Below the pieces are notes generated by a model. The model did no database searches. It had not been told where the DNA came from and saw nothing but the letters and a program-made list of their open reading frames with translations. From Xanthobacter sp. YC-JY1 (GTDB taxonomy: Bacteria; Pseudomonadota; Alphaproteobacteria; Rhizobiales; Xanthobacteraceae), in contig NZ_CP032674.1 in the NCBI RefSeq assembly GCF_021730305.1, positions 3,705,001 to 3,769,000 of the forward strand: a stretch of DNA of 64,000 bases, written 5' to 3'. The translations under genes were made by a program, and so were the position numbers. Positions 42,224 through 52,202 of the stretch are shown piece by piece. The stretch's first letter is position 1. The number at the start of each line of letters is the position of its first letter.

Positions 42224-44649
42224 GAGCGTGTCTCCAGATTGTCGAGTTTAGGGATGAGGTCGGCGGCCCAGCCGAGGCCGCGATGGCGTAGCCAGGCGGC
42301 GAGGAAGCCGTCGCGCCCGTGCTCGGCGAGGATCTGCGAGAGCGCGGCCTGGTCGGTCTTGGACGCGGCGGCGCACAAAGCGAGCGCCACCTGCGAGAGC
42401 CCGAGCTCGAACAGGCGGTTGCCGCGCCGGGACTGGCAGTAATAGTCCCGCTTCGGCGTCGCCCGAGCGAGGATTTCAATCTGCCGGTCGTTGAGGCCGA
42501 AGCGTCGGTAGATGGCCGTGATCTGGGGCTCGACAGCCCGCTCGTTCGGGAGCAGTAGCCGCGTCTGGCAGCTCTCGATGATGGCGGGGGCAATGGCCGA
42601 GCCATCGATGTCGGACAGAGACTGGGTGGCGAACACCACGCTGGCGTTCTTCTTGCGCAGGGTCTTCAGCCATTCCCTGAGCTGGCCGGCGAAGCCCGGA
42701 TCATCGAGCGCCAGCCAGCCCTCGTCGATGATGAGGAGGGTGGGAGACCCGTCGAGGCGGTCCTCAATGCGGTGGAAGAGATAGGAGAGGACAGCCGGCG
42801 CGGCGCTGGTGCCGATCAGCCCCTCGGTCTCGAAGGCCTGGACGGACGCCTGCCCCAGATGCTCCGCCTCGGCATCGAGCAGGCGGCCATGGGCGCCGCC
42901 GATGCAATAGGGCCGCAGCGCCTGCTTCAGCGCATTGGACTGGAGCAGCACGGCAAGGCCGGTCAGTGTGCGCTCTTCAACGGGCGCTGAAGCGAGCGAC
43001 GAAAGCGCCGACCAGATATGCTCCTTCACCTCCGGGGTGATGGAGGCGCCTTCGCGGGCGAGGATCGACACGATCCAGTCGGCCGCCCACGTGCGCTCGG
43101 AAAGCTCATCGACGCGGGCCAGCGGCTGGAGCGCGATGCTCTCCTCAGCGAGACTTCCGCCCAGATCGTGCCAGTCGCCACCCATGGCGAGGGCCGCCGC
43201 TCGGATGCTGCCGCCAAAATCGAAGGCGAAGACCTGCGAGCCGGCATAGCGCCGGAACTGCAGGGCCATGAGCGCCAGCAGGACCGACTTGCCGGCGCCG
43301 GTCGGCCCCACCACCAGGGTGTGGCCCACATCCCCCACATGGAGCGAGAAGCGGAACGGGGTGGAGCCTTCGGTCTTGCCGTAGAACAAAGGCGGCGCCG
43401 CAAAATGCGCGTCCTGCTCGTCGCCGGCCCACACCGCCGACAGGGGGATCATGTGCGCGAGGTTGAGGGTGGAGACGGGCGGCTGGCGGACATTGGCATA
43501 GACATGCCCCGGCAGGCCGCCGAGCCAGGCGTCCACGGCGTTGATGGTCTCGACCATGGCCGTGAAGTCCCGGCCCTGGATCACCTTCTCCACCAGCCGG
43601 AGCTTCTCGTCGGCGATACGGGGATCACCATCCCAGACGGTTACCGTGGCGGTGACATATGCGATGCCGGCATGGTCGGCGCCGAGCTCCTGGAGGGCGA
43701 GATCGGCGTCCTCCGCCTTGTTGGCGGCATCGGAATCCACCAGCACCGAAGCTTCGTTGGTCATCACCTCCTTCAGGATGGCGGCGATGGACTTGCGCTT
43801 GGCGAACCACTGGCGGCGGATTTTCGTGAGCAGCCGGGTGGCGTCGGTCTTGTCGAGGAGGATGGCCCGGGTCGACCAGCGATAGGGGAAGGCGAGCCGG
43901 TTGAGGTCGTCGAGGATCCCAGGTGTCGTCGCCGTCGGGAAGCCGACGATGGTGAGGACACGCAAGTGCTCCGCGCCCAACATAGGCTCCAGCCCGCCGG
44001 TGAGCGGCTGGTCGGCGAGGAGCGCGTCGACATACATAGGCGTCTCGGGGATACGGACCCGCTGGCGCCGTGTCGAGACACAGCCGTGCAGATAGGTCAG
44101 GGTCTCGGCGTCATCGAGCCAACGGCACTCCGGCATGAAGGCTTCGACCAGCCGGAGCACCCGGTCTGTCCGATCCACGAAGGCACTCAGCGCTTCGCGT
44201 GGATCGACACTCTCGCGCCCACGCCCCTCATAGAGCCAGCTCTCCGCCCGTGCGGCATCCTCCGCCGGGGGCAGCCAACAGAAGGTGAGGAAATAGCTGG
44301 ATTCGAAATGGCTGCCGGCCTCGGCGAAGCCCGCCTTGCGCTCGGCCTCCACCAGCGCGGAGGCGGGATCGGGGAAGAGGCTCTCGGGATAGGCGCCCGC
44401 CTCGTGCCGCTGGGCTTCCACGAACAGTGCCCAGCCGGAGCCGAGACGACGGAAGGCACTGTTGAGGCGACCTGCCACCGCCCCCAGCTCAGCAGGCACC
44501 GCGGAATCGAGGTCCGGCCCGCGGAAGCGCGCCGTGCGCTGGAAGCTGCCGTCCTTGTTGATGACGATGCCCGGGCCAACGAGGGCCGCCCACGGCAAAT
44601 AGTCCGCGAGCCGGCTCCCGTGTCGACGATACTCGGCGAGGTTCATCAT
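42220..44649 (-). CDS. trbE: Conjugal transfer ATPase TrbE
   Basis: Starting at MMNLAEYRRHGSRLADYLPW (44649), the 809-residue VirB4-type ATPase has Walker A VVGPTGAGKSVLLALMALQF, Walker B TLLIIDEGWLALDDPGF and the motor segment VVFATQSLSDIDGSAIAPAI. An in-frame GTG four codons upstream overlaps the trbD stop and is an alternative start. It energises pilus assembly. It is full length and undamaged. Confidence 0.95.
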   Translation of the reverse strand: MMNLAEYRRHGSRLADYLPWAALVGPGIVINKDGSFQRTARFRGPDLDSAVPAELGAVAGRLNSAFRRLGSGWALFVEAQRHEAGAYPESLFPDPASALVEAERKAGFAEAGSHFESSYFLTFCWLPPAEDAARAESWLYEGRGRESVDPREALSAFVDRTDRVLRLVEAFMPECRWLDDAETLTYLHGCVSTRRQRVRIPETPMYVDALLADQPLTGGLEPMLGAEHLRVLTIVGFPTATTPGILDDLNRLAFPYRWSTRAILLDKTDATRLLTKIRRQWFAKRKSIAAILKEVMTNEASVLVDSDAANKAEDADLALQELGADHAGIAYVTATVTVWDGDPRIADEKLRLVEKVIQGRDFTAMVETINAVDAWLGGLPGHVYANVRQPPVSTLNLAHMIPLSAVWAGDEQDAHFAAPPLFYGKTEGSTPFRFSLHVGDVGHTLVVGPTGAGKSVLLALMALQFRRYAGSQVFAFDFGGSIRAAALAMGGDWHDLGGSLAEESIALQPLARVDELSERTWAADWIVSILAREGASITPEVKEHIWSALSSLASAPVEERTLTGLAVLLQSNALKQALRPYCIGGAHGRLLDAEAEHLGQASVQAFETEGLIGTSAAPAVLSYLFHRIEDRLDGSPTLLIIDEGWLALDDPGFAGQLREWLKTLRKKNASVVFATQSLSDIDGSAIAPAIIESCQTRLLLPNERAVEPQITAIYRRFGLNDRQIEILARATPKRDYYCQSRRGNRLFELGLSQVALALCAAASKTDQAALSQILAEHGRDGFLAAWLRHRGLGWAADLIPKLDNLETRS

Positions 44650-44661
44650 GGTGCGCCCCAC

Positions 44662-44934
44662 TCAGACCGACAGATGGGAGGGGATGCGCAGATGCCGGCG
44701 CACCACGTCGACGAAGAGCGGATCGCGCTTGGCGGCCCAGACGGCGGCGAGATGGCCGACGGCCCAAAGGGCGAGGCCGACGAGCCAGAGCCTCAGCCCC
44801 AGCCCGATGGCGCCGGCGAGGGTGCCGTTGAAGATCGCGATCGCCCGCGGCGCGCCGCCGAGCAGGATCGGCTCGCTGAGCGCCCGATGGACCGGGACGG
44901 AGAAGCCCGGCACCTCGCCGACATCGCCCGCCAT
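44662..44934 (-). CDS. trbD: Conjugal transfer protein TrbD
   Basis: The 90-residue VirB3-type protein begins MAGDVGEVPGFSVPVHRALS, then EPILLGGAPRAIAIFNGTLA. It has one or two hydrophobic segments (GLGLRLWLVGLALWAVGHLA). It overlaps trbC by one base and lies just before trbE, the fixed order of the operon. Confidence 0.94.
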   Translation of the reverse strand: MAGDVGEVPGFSVPVHRALSEPILLGGAPRAIAIFNGTLAGAIGLGLRLWLVGLALWAVGHLAAVWAAKRDPLFVDVVRRHLRIPSHLSV

Positions 44935-45266
44935 CAGACGAGCGCTCCGCCGCTGAAGGAGAAGAAGGACAGGAAGAAGCTGGAAGCGGCGAAGGCGATG
45001 GAGAGGCCGAACACGATCTGGATCAGCCGCCGGAACCCGCCCGAGGTGTCGCCGAAAGCCAGCGCGAGGCCGGTCGAGATGATGATGATCACCGCGATGA
45101 TCTTGGCGACCGGCCCCTGGATGGAGTCCAGGATCGACTGCAAGGGCGTCTCCCAGGGCATGGAAGAGCCGGAGGCGTGGGCAGCCGACACCGCGCAGGC
45201 GAAGGCGAGAGCTGCAGCGGCGGTTCGCAGCAAGCGGCGATGGCGGACAACGAGCATCGAGGTCAC
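44934..45266 (-). CDS. trbC: Conjugal transfer pilin TrbC
   Basis: The 110-residue VirB2-type prepilin has a long signal (LLRTAAAALAFACAVSAAHA) and two hydrophobic helices (AKIIAVIIIISTGLALAF and IVFGLSIAFAASSFFLSFFS). It forms the conjugative pilus, in the RP4 system after cyclisation. It overlaps trbB by 4 bases. Confidence 0.94.
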   Translation of the reverse strand: MTSMLVVRHRRLLRTAAAALAFACAVSAAHASGSSMPWETPLQSILDSIQGPVAKIIAVIIIISTGLALAFGDTSGGFRRLIQIVFGLSIAFAASSFFLSFFSFSGGALV

Positions 45267-46249
45267 GGGGAGGCTCCTTCTTCTGCAGGAGGGATAGCGG
45301 GAGAGACCCGGTAGTCGCCGTCGGGGCCGAGCCCTTCGACGCGGGCGAGCTCCGTGAGCCGGCGCGCCGCGCCTCGGCCGGACAGCACGGCGATGAGGTC
45401 GATGGTCTCGGCGATCAAAGCGCGCGGCACGGTGACCACGGCTTCCTGGATGAGCTGCTCCAGCCGTCGCAGGGTGCCTATGGCACTACCGGCGTGGATG
45501 GTGCCGATGCCGCCGGGGTGACCCGTCCCCCACGCCTTCAGGAGGTCCAGGGCCTCCGCGCCGCGCACCTCGCCGATGGGGATGCGGTCGGGTCTCAGAC
45601 GGAGCGACGAGCGCACGAGGTCGGAGAGCGAAGCGACGCCGTCCTTGGTGCGCATGGCCACCAGATTGGCCGCGGCGCACTGGAGCTCGCGCGTGTCCTC
45701 GATCAGGATGACCCGCTCGGAGGTCCTGGCCACCTCGGCGAGGAGGGCATTGGTGAGGGTGGTCTTGCCGGTGGAGGTGCCGCCGGCCACAAGGATGTTA
45801 GCACGGGAGACAACACCGTGACGGAGAGCCTCTGCCTGCGGCGCAGACATGATGCCGGCGGCCACATAATCGTCGAGCGTGAAGACCGCAACGGCGGGCT
45901 TGCGGATGGCGAAGGCCGGAGCTGCGACGACAGGCGGGAGCAGGCCTTCGAAGCGCTCACCGGTCCCAGGAAGCTCGGCGGAGAGCCGCGGGGCACCGGC
46001 ATGGACCTCGGCGCCGATATGGTGCGCGACGAGGCGGATGATGCGCTCGCCGTCACCGGGGGCCAGTCGCTCACCGGTGGCGCCGAGCCCGTTGGACAGG
46101 CGGTCGACCCAGAGGCATCCGTCCGGGTTGAGCATGACCTCGACGACGGCTGGGTCATCGAGAAGGCGGGAGATCACCGGGCCGAGCGCAGTACGCAGCA
46201 TGCGCACGCCGCGCATCAGGCCTTCTAAACTGTGATCTGAACCCGCCAT
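45263..46249 (-). CDS. trbB: Conjugal transfer ATPase TrbB
   Basis: The 328-residue VirB11-type hexameric ATPase has Walker [19 protein letters not shown], an Asp box [20 protein letters not shown], Walker [21 protein letters not shown], and the His box [14 protein letters not shown]. It is the first gene of the trb operon. A traG coupling-protein gene normally precedes it, but here about 350 bp of non-coding DNA and defence genes lie upstream. Confidence 0.95.
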   Translation of the reverse strand: MAGSDHSLEGLMRGVRMLRTALGPVISRLLDDPAVVEVMLNPDGCLWVDRLSNGLGATGERLAPGDGERIIRLVAHHIGAEVHAGAPRLSAELPGTGERFEGLLPPVVAAPAFAIRKPAVAVFTLDDYVAAGIMSAPQAEALRHGVVSRANILVAGGTSTGKTTLTNALLAEVARTSERVILIEDTRELQCAAANLVAMRTKDGVASLSDLVRSSLRLRPDRIPIGEVRGAEALDLLKAWGTGHPGGIGTIHAGSAIGTLRRLEQLIQEAVVTVPRALIAETIDLIAVLSGRGAARRLTELARVEGLGPDGDYRVSPAIPPAEEGASP

Positions 46250-46602
46250 ATCATCCCCGCCCTGGCCGGGAGCGACGCAGGGGCTTCCCGGACGGGGATG
46301 ATTAAAGAAGGGGGAATTGGGGGAGATTCAACAAGAGAACGCGGGCATCGCAGCGTGGCGCGCGATCGCCTGAAATCGGCGTGGCGCTCCTCCTCCGCAC
46401 TTGCCGGCTGCTACCGGAGTTGACCCTAAGCAGACTCTTGAAATGTCTGCTTGTGAGCACACTACCGAGCGTCACCGCCGAATGGGTCAAAACATCCTTT
46501 TAGCGAAATCTCAGTCGGTTCGCTTTCTGGCCATCTCACAACGATTTTCTGCTACGGTTGGTAAGTCCATTATTCGGTAGATAAGGCGTGTAAGAGCAGG
46601 GT
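46250..46602. other. Region upstream of trbB
   Basis: No gene is recognisable. The promoter of the trb operon must be here on the minus strand, and that of the next plus-strand gene towards 46600. The right half is less GC-rich than the trb genes. The traG and ribbon-helix-helix genes that usually occupy this side of trbB are missing. Confidence 0.45.
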
Positions 46603-47229
46603 ATGGAATTGCCAAACTGTCTTCCTAGGAGCTTCCAGGCAAACATCGACCGCCTATTCGAACGGGTGATCCGGCCGATGCTAACGGCCATGCCGATCCA
46701 CGCTGAACTTCAATCGGGCGTGATCGATGATTTGGATGTGTTCCTCGACCGGTGCGCCGCCCAGGTCGACAATCACACGGCCAATGAAGCAGCGAAGGCC
46801 TTTACCCTCATCTTGGCCAGCCTCTTCGAACGGCATTTGCGAATCTGGGGCCGCGGGCTCGGTGTAGCGATGGATGGCAAAAGGCCCGGGTTTGAACAAT
46901 TTCGCGAATACCTTCCTCTTTGCGCTGAGGCGGGCGGCGTCGAGCTGGAGGCCGGCGGGCTCGGTCGGAACTTGATCGAGATGTTTCTGGTGGCCAATGT
47001 TTACCGGCACGGTGACGGTCCCTCCGTGCGCGATTTGGTTCAGCACGCACCGGAACGTTGGACCTACGAGACTTCCCGCTACGTCGATATCCTGCCGTCG
47101 AATGAAGAGCAGAGCGAGCGGCTCCTGGTCCAACCGGACGACGTCACGCGTTACGCCGGCGCCTGCGCTCGGTTTTGGGGGCGGGCGGACAAGATGCCGA
47201 ACGCTTTACTCGAGCCGCCTTACGGCTAA
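46603..47229 (+). CDS. Hypothetical protein, possibly HEPN-like
   Basis: The 208-residue protein begins [20 protein letters not shown]. It is mostly helical in appearance, with [20 protein letters not shown] in the middle and [20 protein letters not shown] towards the end. The N-x-x-R-H-G-D-G segment resembles the C-terminal helix region of some HEPN-type or Apea-like defence proteins, but the R-x4-6-H motif is not clear, so I leave it unassigned. It starts the plus-strand defence block next to a truncated SIR2-like gene and Hachiman. Confidence 0.5.
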   Translation: MELPNCLPRSFQANIDRLFERVIRPMLTAMPIHAELQSGVIDDLDVFLDRCAAQVDNHTANEAAKAFTLILASLFERHLRIWGRGLGVAMDGKRPGFEQFREYLPLCAEAGGVELEAGGLGRNLIEMFLVANVYRHGDGPSVRDLVQHAPERWTYETSRYVDILPSNEEQSERLLVQPDDVTRYAGACARFWGRADKMPNALLEPPYG

Positions 47230-47370
47230 CTGAGGCGAACGCGCCGGATCGTACCTGCCACCAACGCGATGCCGAGATCGTCCGCAACCCTTACGATTGG
47301 TTTCCTATTATGTTCTGGTCGAGTCTGCTAGACTGAGGGCGACTCTTAAGATACATCGGTCGAGATCTCG

Positions 47371-47769
47371 GTGGCGGGGCAGGCACAGGACAATCTCAAG
47401 GCTCAAACTGGTCAGCTCGTTGTTCGCGCGGCAACGACCGGTCGACTGCGTTCGTTCCTCATGGAGAGCAAGGAGCCGATCTTGCTGCTCGGCGGCGGGG
47501 CTTCCATCAAGTCAGGCACTCCTGGAGCGGCAAAGACTGCCGAGAGCATCGCGCGATGGGCTTGGTGCAAAGAGAATGGCCGCCAAACCGAGGATTACAG
47601 TATTCGCCGCTCGGATTACTGGCTATCGTTAACTGCTCAGCCATGGTTCTGGAATGGCGTTGATCCTGCTGACCTCTACCGCGAGGCCGTCGAACGACTT
47701 CTCGGGATTAAGAGGGGCCGACTGTGGTTCTTTGAGAAGCTGCCCCCCCCGTATGCCTATCTATGGTAG
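47371..47769 (+). pseudogene. Truncated SIR2-like gene
   Basis: From GTG 47371 the frame reads FLMESKEPILLLGGGASIKS followed by GTPGAAKTAESIARWAW, the NAD-binding start of SIR2-like defence NADases. It stops at 47769 after PPPYAYLW, at 132 residues. Beyond the TAG the same frame briefly reads RFNAF, which recalls the segment before the FTTNYD motif, and then becomes unrelated. Full SIR2-like effectors are at least twice as long. It is probably a decayed defence gene. Confidence 0.62.
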
Positions 47770-47997
47770 CGCTTCAATGCTTTTCCGCCATCGGGACAGC
47801 AGTGCGAACGTCGAAGGACCGTGCGCTTGGAGCGTTGTCGGGAATCGTTTCTAGCTTGGGTCAGGCAGCAGAACCGTGCCTTGGAACGATGCTTAGTAAG
47901 ATGATTGCAATGCTATCTTGAACATTGTCATCATGCAAAGATATTCGCTCGACACGGGCCGCGCAGCGGCGACCTCATCCAGTAAAGGCTCGCGGGT

Positions 47998-49626
47998 ATG
48001 ACGACTCTCTCGAGCCTAGTCGATCCTGCCCTCGCCAACGACGCCGGCGGCGTCGCGGGGCGAATTGGCTACGACTTCCAGGCTCATGTGGCCGCTGGCT
48101 TCGTCTTGGACATGATTGCCGATCCAGAGCTTTTGCAGGTCGAGTGCGAAACAGCCGACGACGTTACCCTGCGCTGGGAACGGGGCGGTCGGCAGGAGAT
48201 CGAATACGTCCAGGTCAAGACAACGGATGGCAATTCGAAGTGGGGCATCCAGGAACTGACGGCGCGCGACAAATCGAAGTTCGGGAGTTCCCTCATGGAG
48301 AAGTCCTTGGCTTGCGACGCCTTTCCCGGCAATCCCTTGTTTCGTTTTGTTAGCACTCGCGACGTTCGCGGCGAGCTTGTGCTCTTCAAGGCCCGCCGGC
48401 CAAGTCGCCCCAACCCTGATCCCCGCTTCGCCAAGCTCGTCGGGAGCTTCGGGGCCAAGCATAAGACCTACAAATCGCCCCAGGGACGAACGACTGCCGA
48501 CTGGGCGGCAAGCATGCTCTGGGACGTCGAAGGAAATGAGAAGGCGCTCGAGGCAAAGAACGTCCTTAAGCTGCTCAGGCTCGCCGAGGACTCTGGCGAA
48601 CGGCCATCGTCGCAGCTTGCCGAGGAAGCCTACGATGATCTTCTCAAGCGCGTCACCGCCGCAAGCAAAGCATCCCGCGTGACCGAGCCTCAGGCCAAGT
48701 CAATTCCGCGCCGCGATGCCTGGACGTGGTGGAGGTCGTGGCTTTCGAAGATGGGCACCGCGGGTCAGCGCTCGCTAAAGGTCTACAACGCCACGCCTGA
48801 CGAGTTCTTCGTCAAGATCGTCGATGTCGATGAGGCCCACCTCAAACGCTCGTGCCAGGCGTTCGACGCGGAGTTCGATGGAGGGGCTTGGCGCCGGGAC
48901 GAGCTCGCCGCCTACCTTGTGGACTGGCTTCCAGACATTACCTTGCCGCCGAAGGTACTGGCATCCTTCAGTCATAACGAAGCGCGCGCCCTTACAAAGC
49001 GCGCTCTCGATGCTTTCAAGGCGAGCGGAAGCTTTGCCATTGGCCGGCTCCTTGCTGAGCTAATGCTAAATGCCATCCTTCGGCACTACCGCAGGAGCGA
49101 GCCGATTTCATGTAAGCTATTCACCAAGAGCGCCGGCGTCGTGCACTCCAACAGCGCGCATATCGTGCACGCAGCCGATACTGACGAGATTTGGCTCGGT
49201 CAAGCCCGCCTCGCCGCCACGACGAGCCACGAAGGCATCGTGTCGGAAGTCATCAGCCAGATCGAGGAGACGTTCGAGCGCGATGTCCTGAAGCGCGAGC
49301 GAGAAGTCATCGTCCAGCTCAGAGACCCAAACCACCTTAAGGCGACAAACATTGAGCGTTCGTTCTCCAAAAACGCCAAGCTCGACGATTTTTTGCGGGT
49401 ACTTCGAGTACCAATACTGATCGCCTACGACAGCGGGGTGATCAGCGCTGGCGGGCAGCCGGGTTACGTGACCGAGCTCATCGCTGAAGTTACCGTCTCC
49501 TACGAGCGGATCAAACGGCAACTGCCCAACAAGCTGCGCGACGTCCAGGTCCATGTATTCCTCGTCCCAGTGGAATGTGCGGTCTCGCTGGCGAACAGCT
49601 TCGAAAGCCACCTCAATGGAAAATAG
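47998..49626 (+). CDS. hamA: Hachiman HamA with N-terminal DUF4297-like nuclease domain
   Basis: The 542-residue protein has two parts. Residues 18-110 (AGRIGYDFQAHVAAGFVLDM, VECETADD, IEYVQVKTTDGNSKWG) look like a DUF4297 PD-(D/E)xK-type DNA endonuclease with the Q-V-K active-site strand. The C-terminal third (DEIWLGQARLAATTSHEGIV, LRVLRVPILIAYDS) matches DUF1837, the HamA domain. Hachiman senses phage DNA intermediates with a helicase and releases HamA nuclease activity. The stop overlaps the hamB start by 11 nt. The canonical short HamA lacks the DUF4297 extension, so this is a fused or longer variant. Confidence 0.82.
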   Translation: MTTLSSLVDPALANDAGGVAGRIGYDFQAHVAAGFVLDMIADPELLQVECETADDVTLRWERGGRQEIEYVQVKTTDGNSKWGIQELTARDKSKFGSSLMEKSLACDAFPGNPLFRFVSTRDVRGELVLFKARRPSRPNPDPRFAKLVGSFGAKHKTYKSPQGRTTADWAASMLWDVEGNEKALEAKNVLKLLRLAEDSGERPSSQLAEEAYDDLLKRVTAASKASRVTEPQAKSIPRRDAWTWWRSWLSKMGTAGQRSLKVYNATPDEFFVKIVDVDEAHLKRSCQAFDAEFDGGAWRRDELAAYLVDWLPDITLPPKVLASFSHNEARALTKRALDAFKASGSFAIGRLLAELMLNAILRHYRRSEPISCKLFTKSAGVVHSNSAHIVHAADTDEIWLGQARLAATTSHEGIVSEVISQIEETFERDVLKREREVIVQLRDPNHLKATNIERSFSKNAKLDDFLRVLRVPILIAYDSGVISAGGQPGYVTELIAEVTVSYERIKRQLPNKLRDVQVHVFLVPVECAVSLANSFESHLNGK

Positions 49627-51781
49627 CCAATCCATACAAGCGCTCCGCGCCGCACTCGCGGCCCCGGAAGCGGTCGCGTCGGATCCGTTCGGCCTGCTTC
49701 AGGCGATTTCGACCCTTGTGAATAATCATCCAAGCCATAGCATTGGGCGCGAGATGGTCATTCGGGCCCTGTCGGTCCAGGACCTGTTTCCAGAGGACCA
49801 CAAGATCATCCTCCAGTCGATGGTCAAGTCGGTAGGCCTCATTCCTTACCTTGACCGGGAACTTCGCGGCTTCGACCTACAAGATCGCATGCTTATCGAG
49901 GCGCACCGCCCACCCATCGACGAGCCTGGCCTGCTCTTTCACACTCTGCAACTCCAGATATATCGCGACCTGTTGGCTGGACGTAACGTCGTCCTGAGCG
50001 CGTCGACAAGCGTCGGCAAGAGCTTGGTCGTCGACGCGGTGATTGCCTCTGGCAAGCACCACCACATGGTAATCGTCGTCCCGACGATCGCCCTGATCGA
50101 CGAGACGCGACGTCGCTTGTCCAAGCGTTTCGGCGCGACCTACGATGTTGTTACCCACCCAACCCAGGCATCGGACGTAACGCGTCCGACGATCTTCGTC
50201 CTTACCCAGGAACGTGCGTTGGCGCGTCAGGATTTGGGCGAGGTAACGTTCTTCGTTATCGATGAGTTCTACAAGCTCGACCTTCGACGCGACAGTACGG
50301 ATCGGACGATCGACCTGAACCTTTGTTTCAACAAGCTCGCAAGGTCCGGAGCACAGTTCTATCTCATTGGCCCAAACATCGATGCCGTTACGGGACTAGG
50401 CGAGTCATACGAGTACACGTTCATTCCATCGCGTTTCTCGACCGTGGCCTTGGATATCGTCGTTTACGGCCTCCCGCGCGATGACGAAGTGCGATGCGAG
50501 AAACTCATTGAGATCCTTCCGCGACTCGAGACGCCAACGCTTGTCTATTGCCAATCACCTGCGAAAGCCGCGCTCGTCGCCGAGGCCCTCATCGACAGCA
50601 AGCTGTTTCCCGAAAACTTCGCCACCGCGGACGTCGTCGACTGGTTAGTGCGCGAATATCCGGAGCAATGGATTTTCATCCGGGCTCTTCGCTGCGGCAT
50701 CGGCGTCCATCACGGCAACATCCCGAGGGCCTTGCAGCAATATGTGGTGCGCGCTTTCGAGCAGGGGCACATCAAGACAATTGTTTGCACCTCGACGATT
50801 ATCGAGGGTGTAAATACCGTCGCCGAGAACGTCATCGTCTACGACAAGCGCATCGGCGGGCCCAACCTAGATAGCTTCACGTTCAAGAATATCGCGGGCC
50901 GTGCCGGGCGAATGACCAAATACTTCATCGGAAAGGTCTTCGTGCTAGAAGCGCCGCCGGCGGACGACCCATCCTACAGTGTCGAAGTTGGGATACAGCA
51001 TCAGGACGAGAAGACCCCGTTCCCGTTGATTTTGGACCTGCCAGAGGAAGATCTAATGATCGTCTCGAAACAGCGCATCGAAGACGTCCGCTTCGAAAGC
51101 CCTATCTCTCTGGCGACAATACGGCTCAACCGCCACATCCCGGTCGAAGACCAATACGCCGTCCACCGGGTCATTTCGCGAGACCTAGTATTGCTACAAG
51201 ATTCGCTCGCCTGGAAAGGTTCTCCGGAGCCGCATCAGCTCTTGGCCGTCTGTAACATCATCTACGATCAGATTGACCGTGGCCGCTCGTTGGGGGGATA
51301 CGGGGTCATGAGCGGCGTGGGCTTGAAGGCAGAACTTGATCGGCTTCGGATGGCGAAGTCGTTTCGGGAGGTGCTAGATCACTGGGTTGTCCGGAAGCGC
51401 TTCGAGGAGTCTATTAGCGACGCAGTCGAGCGCGGTCTACGCTTCATGCGGCGATACGTGAGTTTTACGTTTCCCCGTCAGCTGATGGCCGTCAGTCACA
51501 TCCAAGCCGAAATCTATGATCGTGAAGGGGTCGCTAAGGTTGGCGACTATAGCTTCTTCGCCACAAGTGCGGAGAGCCTATTCATGGAGTCCGGGCTCTT
51601 TGCCTTGGACGAGTACGGCGTGCCACCGGAACTGGCTCGTCGGTTAGGCAAGGGCGCTGGCGAGATTCGCACGCTCAACGCAGGGCTTGGGTTGGTCGCG
51701 AAAGTGGACCTGCAGGCTAAGAATCTCCATCCGTTCGAGCGCGAAATTCTCGCGGACGTCTTGGCTTCGCTTGGCCGCTAA
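49616..51781 (+). CDS. hamB: Hachiman HamB superfamily 2 helicase
   Basis: The 721-residue helicase starts at ATG 49616, inside the end of hamA. It shows Walker A SASTSVGKSLVVDAVI (about residue 130), motif II VIDEFYKLDL in place of the common DExH, motif IV-V segments (GVHHGNIPRALQQYVVRAFE and VCTSTIIEGVNTVAENVIVY) and motif VI IAGRAGRMTKYFIG. This is the Ski2-like pattern of HamB. It should hold HamA inactive until it engages aberrant DNA. Confidence 0.85.
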   Translation: MENSQSIQALRAALAAPEAVASDPFGLLQAISTLVNNHPSHSIGREMVIRALSVQDLFPEDHKIILQSMVKSVGLIPYLDRELRGFDLQDRMLIEAHRPPIDEPGLLFHTLQLQIYRDLLAGRNVVLSASTSVGKSLVVDAVIASGKHHHMVIVVPTIALIDETRRRLSKRFGATYDVVTHPTQASDVTRPTIFVLTQERALARQDLGEVTFFVIDEFYKLDLRRDSTDRTIDLNLCFNKLARSGAQFYLIGPNIDAVTGLGESYEYTFIPSRFSTVALDIVVYGLPRDDEVRCEKLIEILPRLETPTLVYCQSPAKAALVAEALIDSKLFPENFATADVVDWLVREYPEQWIFIRALRCGIGVHHGNIPRALQQYVVRAFEQGHIKTIVCTSTIIEGVNTVAENVIVYDKRIGGPNLDSFTFKNIAGRAGRMTKYFIGKVFVLEAPPADDPSYSVEVGIQHQDEKTPFPLILDLPEEDLMIVSKQRIEDVRFESPISLATIRLNRHIPVEDQYAVHRVISRDLVLLQDSLAWKGSPEPHQLLAVCNIIYDQIDRGRSLGGYGVMSGVGLKAELDRLRMAKSFREVLDHWVVRKRFEESISDAVERGLRFMRRYVSFTFPRQLMAVSHIQAEIYDREGVAKVGDYSFFATSAESLFMESGLFALDEYGVPPELARRLGKGAGEIRTLNAGLGLVAKVDLQAKNLHPFEREILADVLASLGR

Positions 51782-51904
51782 GGAGCTTGTGGCCGCACCG
51801 AGTGACGACCTGATTGATGTGCCCCTCTGAAATTCCTCTAGAAAAGAACTCAAGTCCGTCCTGACGTAAGCCTCCGGCGAGGACCAAGCTGGCGAGATGC
51901 TCGT

Positions 51905-52188
51905 ATGGCTGGTCGCCGCGACATTATCGCCGAGTTGCGGGCGCGGGACTTCATCGCCGCCGGGACCTGCAGCCCGCAGCCAGCCGCATCCTATTCCTAT
52001 GTCACGACGAGGGCGTTCCTCGCCCATTTCGGCTTTGACACCCTCCGCGACCTGCCGGACATGATGGCGTTGGAGGAAGTGGGGCTGCTGGCGGGGGCGT
52101 CTTGTCCTTCGAGCTTGCGATCGAAGCGGAGGCGGGTGACGCTACGTTTGACTTCGCCGATGATCCGGCTGAAACGAATGAGGTCTGA
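51905..52188 (+). pseudogene. scpB C-terminal fragment
   Basis: AGRRDIIAELRARDFIAAGT, then YSYVTTRAFLAHFGFDTLRD and LPDMMALEEVGLL, match the second winged-helix domain of ScpB, the condensin accessory subunit. At about 52095 the frame shifts, and an acidic tail (GDATFDFADDPAETNEV) ends at 52188. The first two thirds of scpB are absent, so this is a stray fragment carried between two defence modules. Confidence 0.68.
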
Positions 52189-52202
52189 AACGGAAGCAGC
52201 CA

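Noticed and set aside
43018-45297. Long plus-strand frame of 759 codons
   Set aside because: Antisense to trbE, trbD and trbC, with shadow-like composition; the minus-strand genes have full family signatures.
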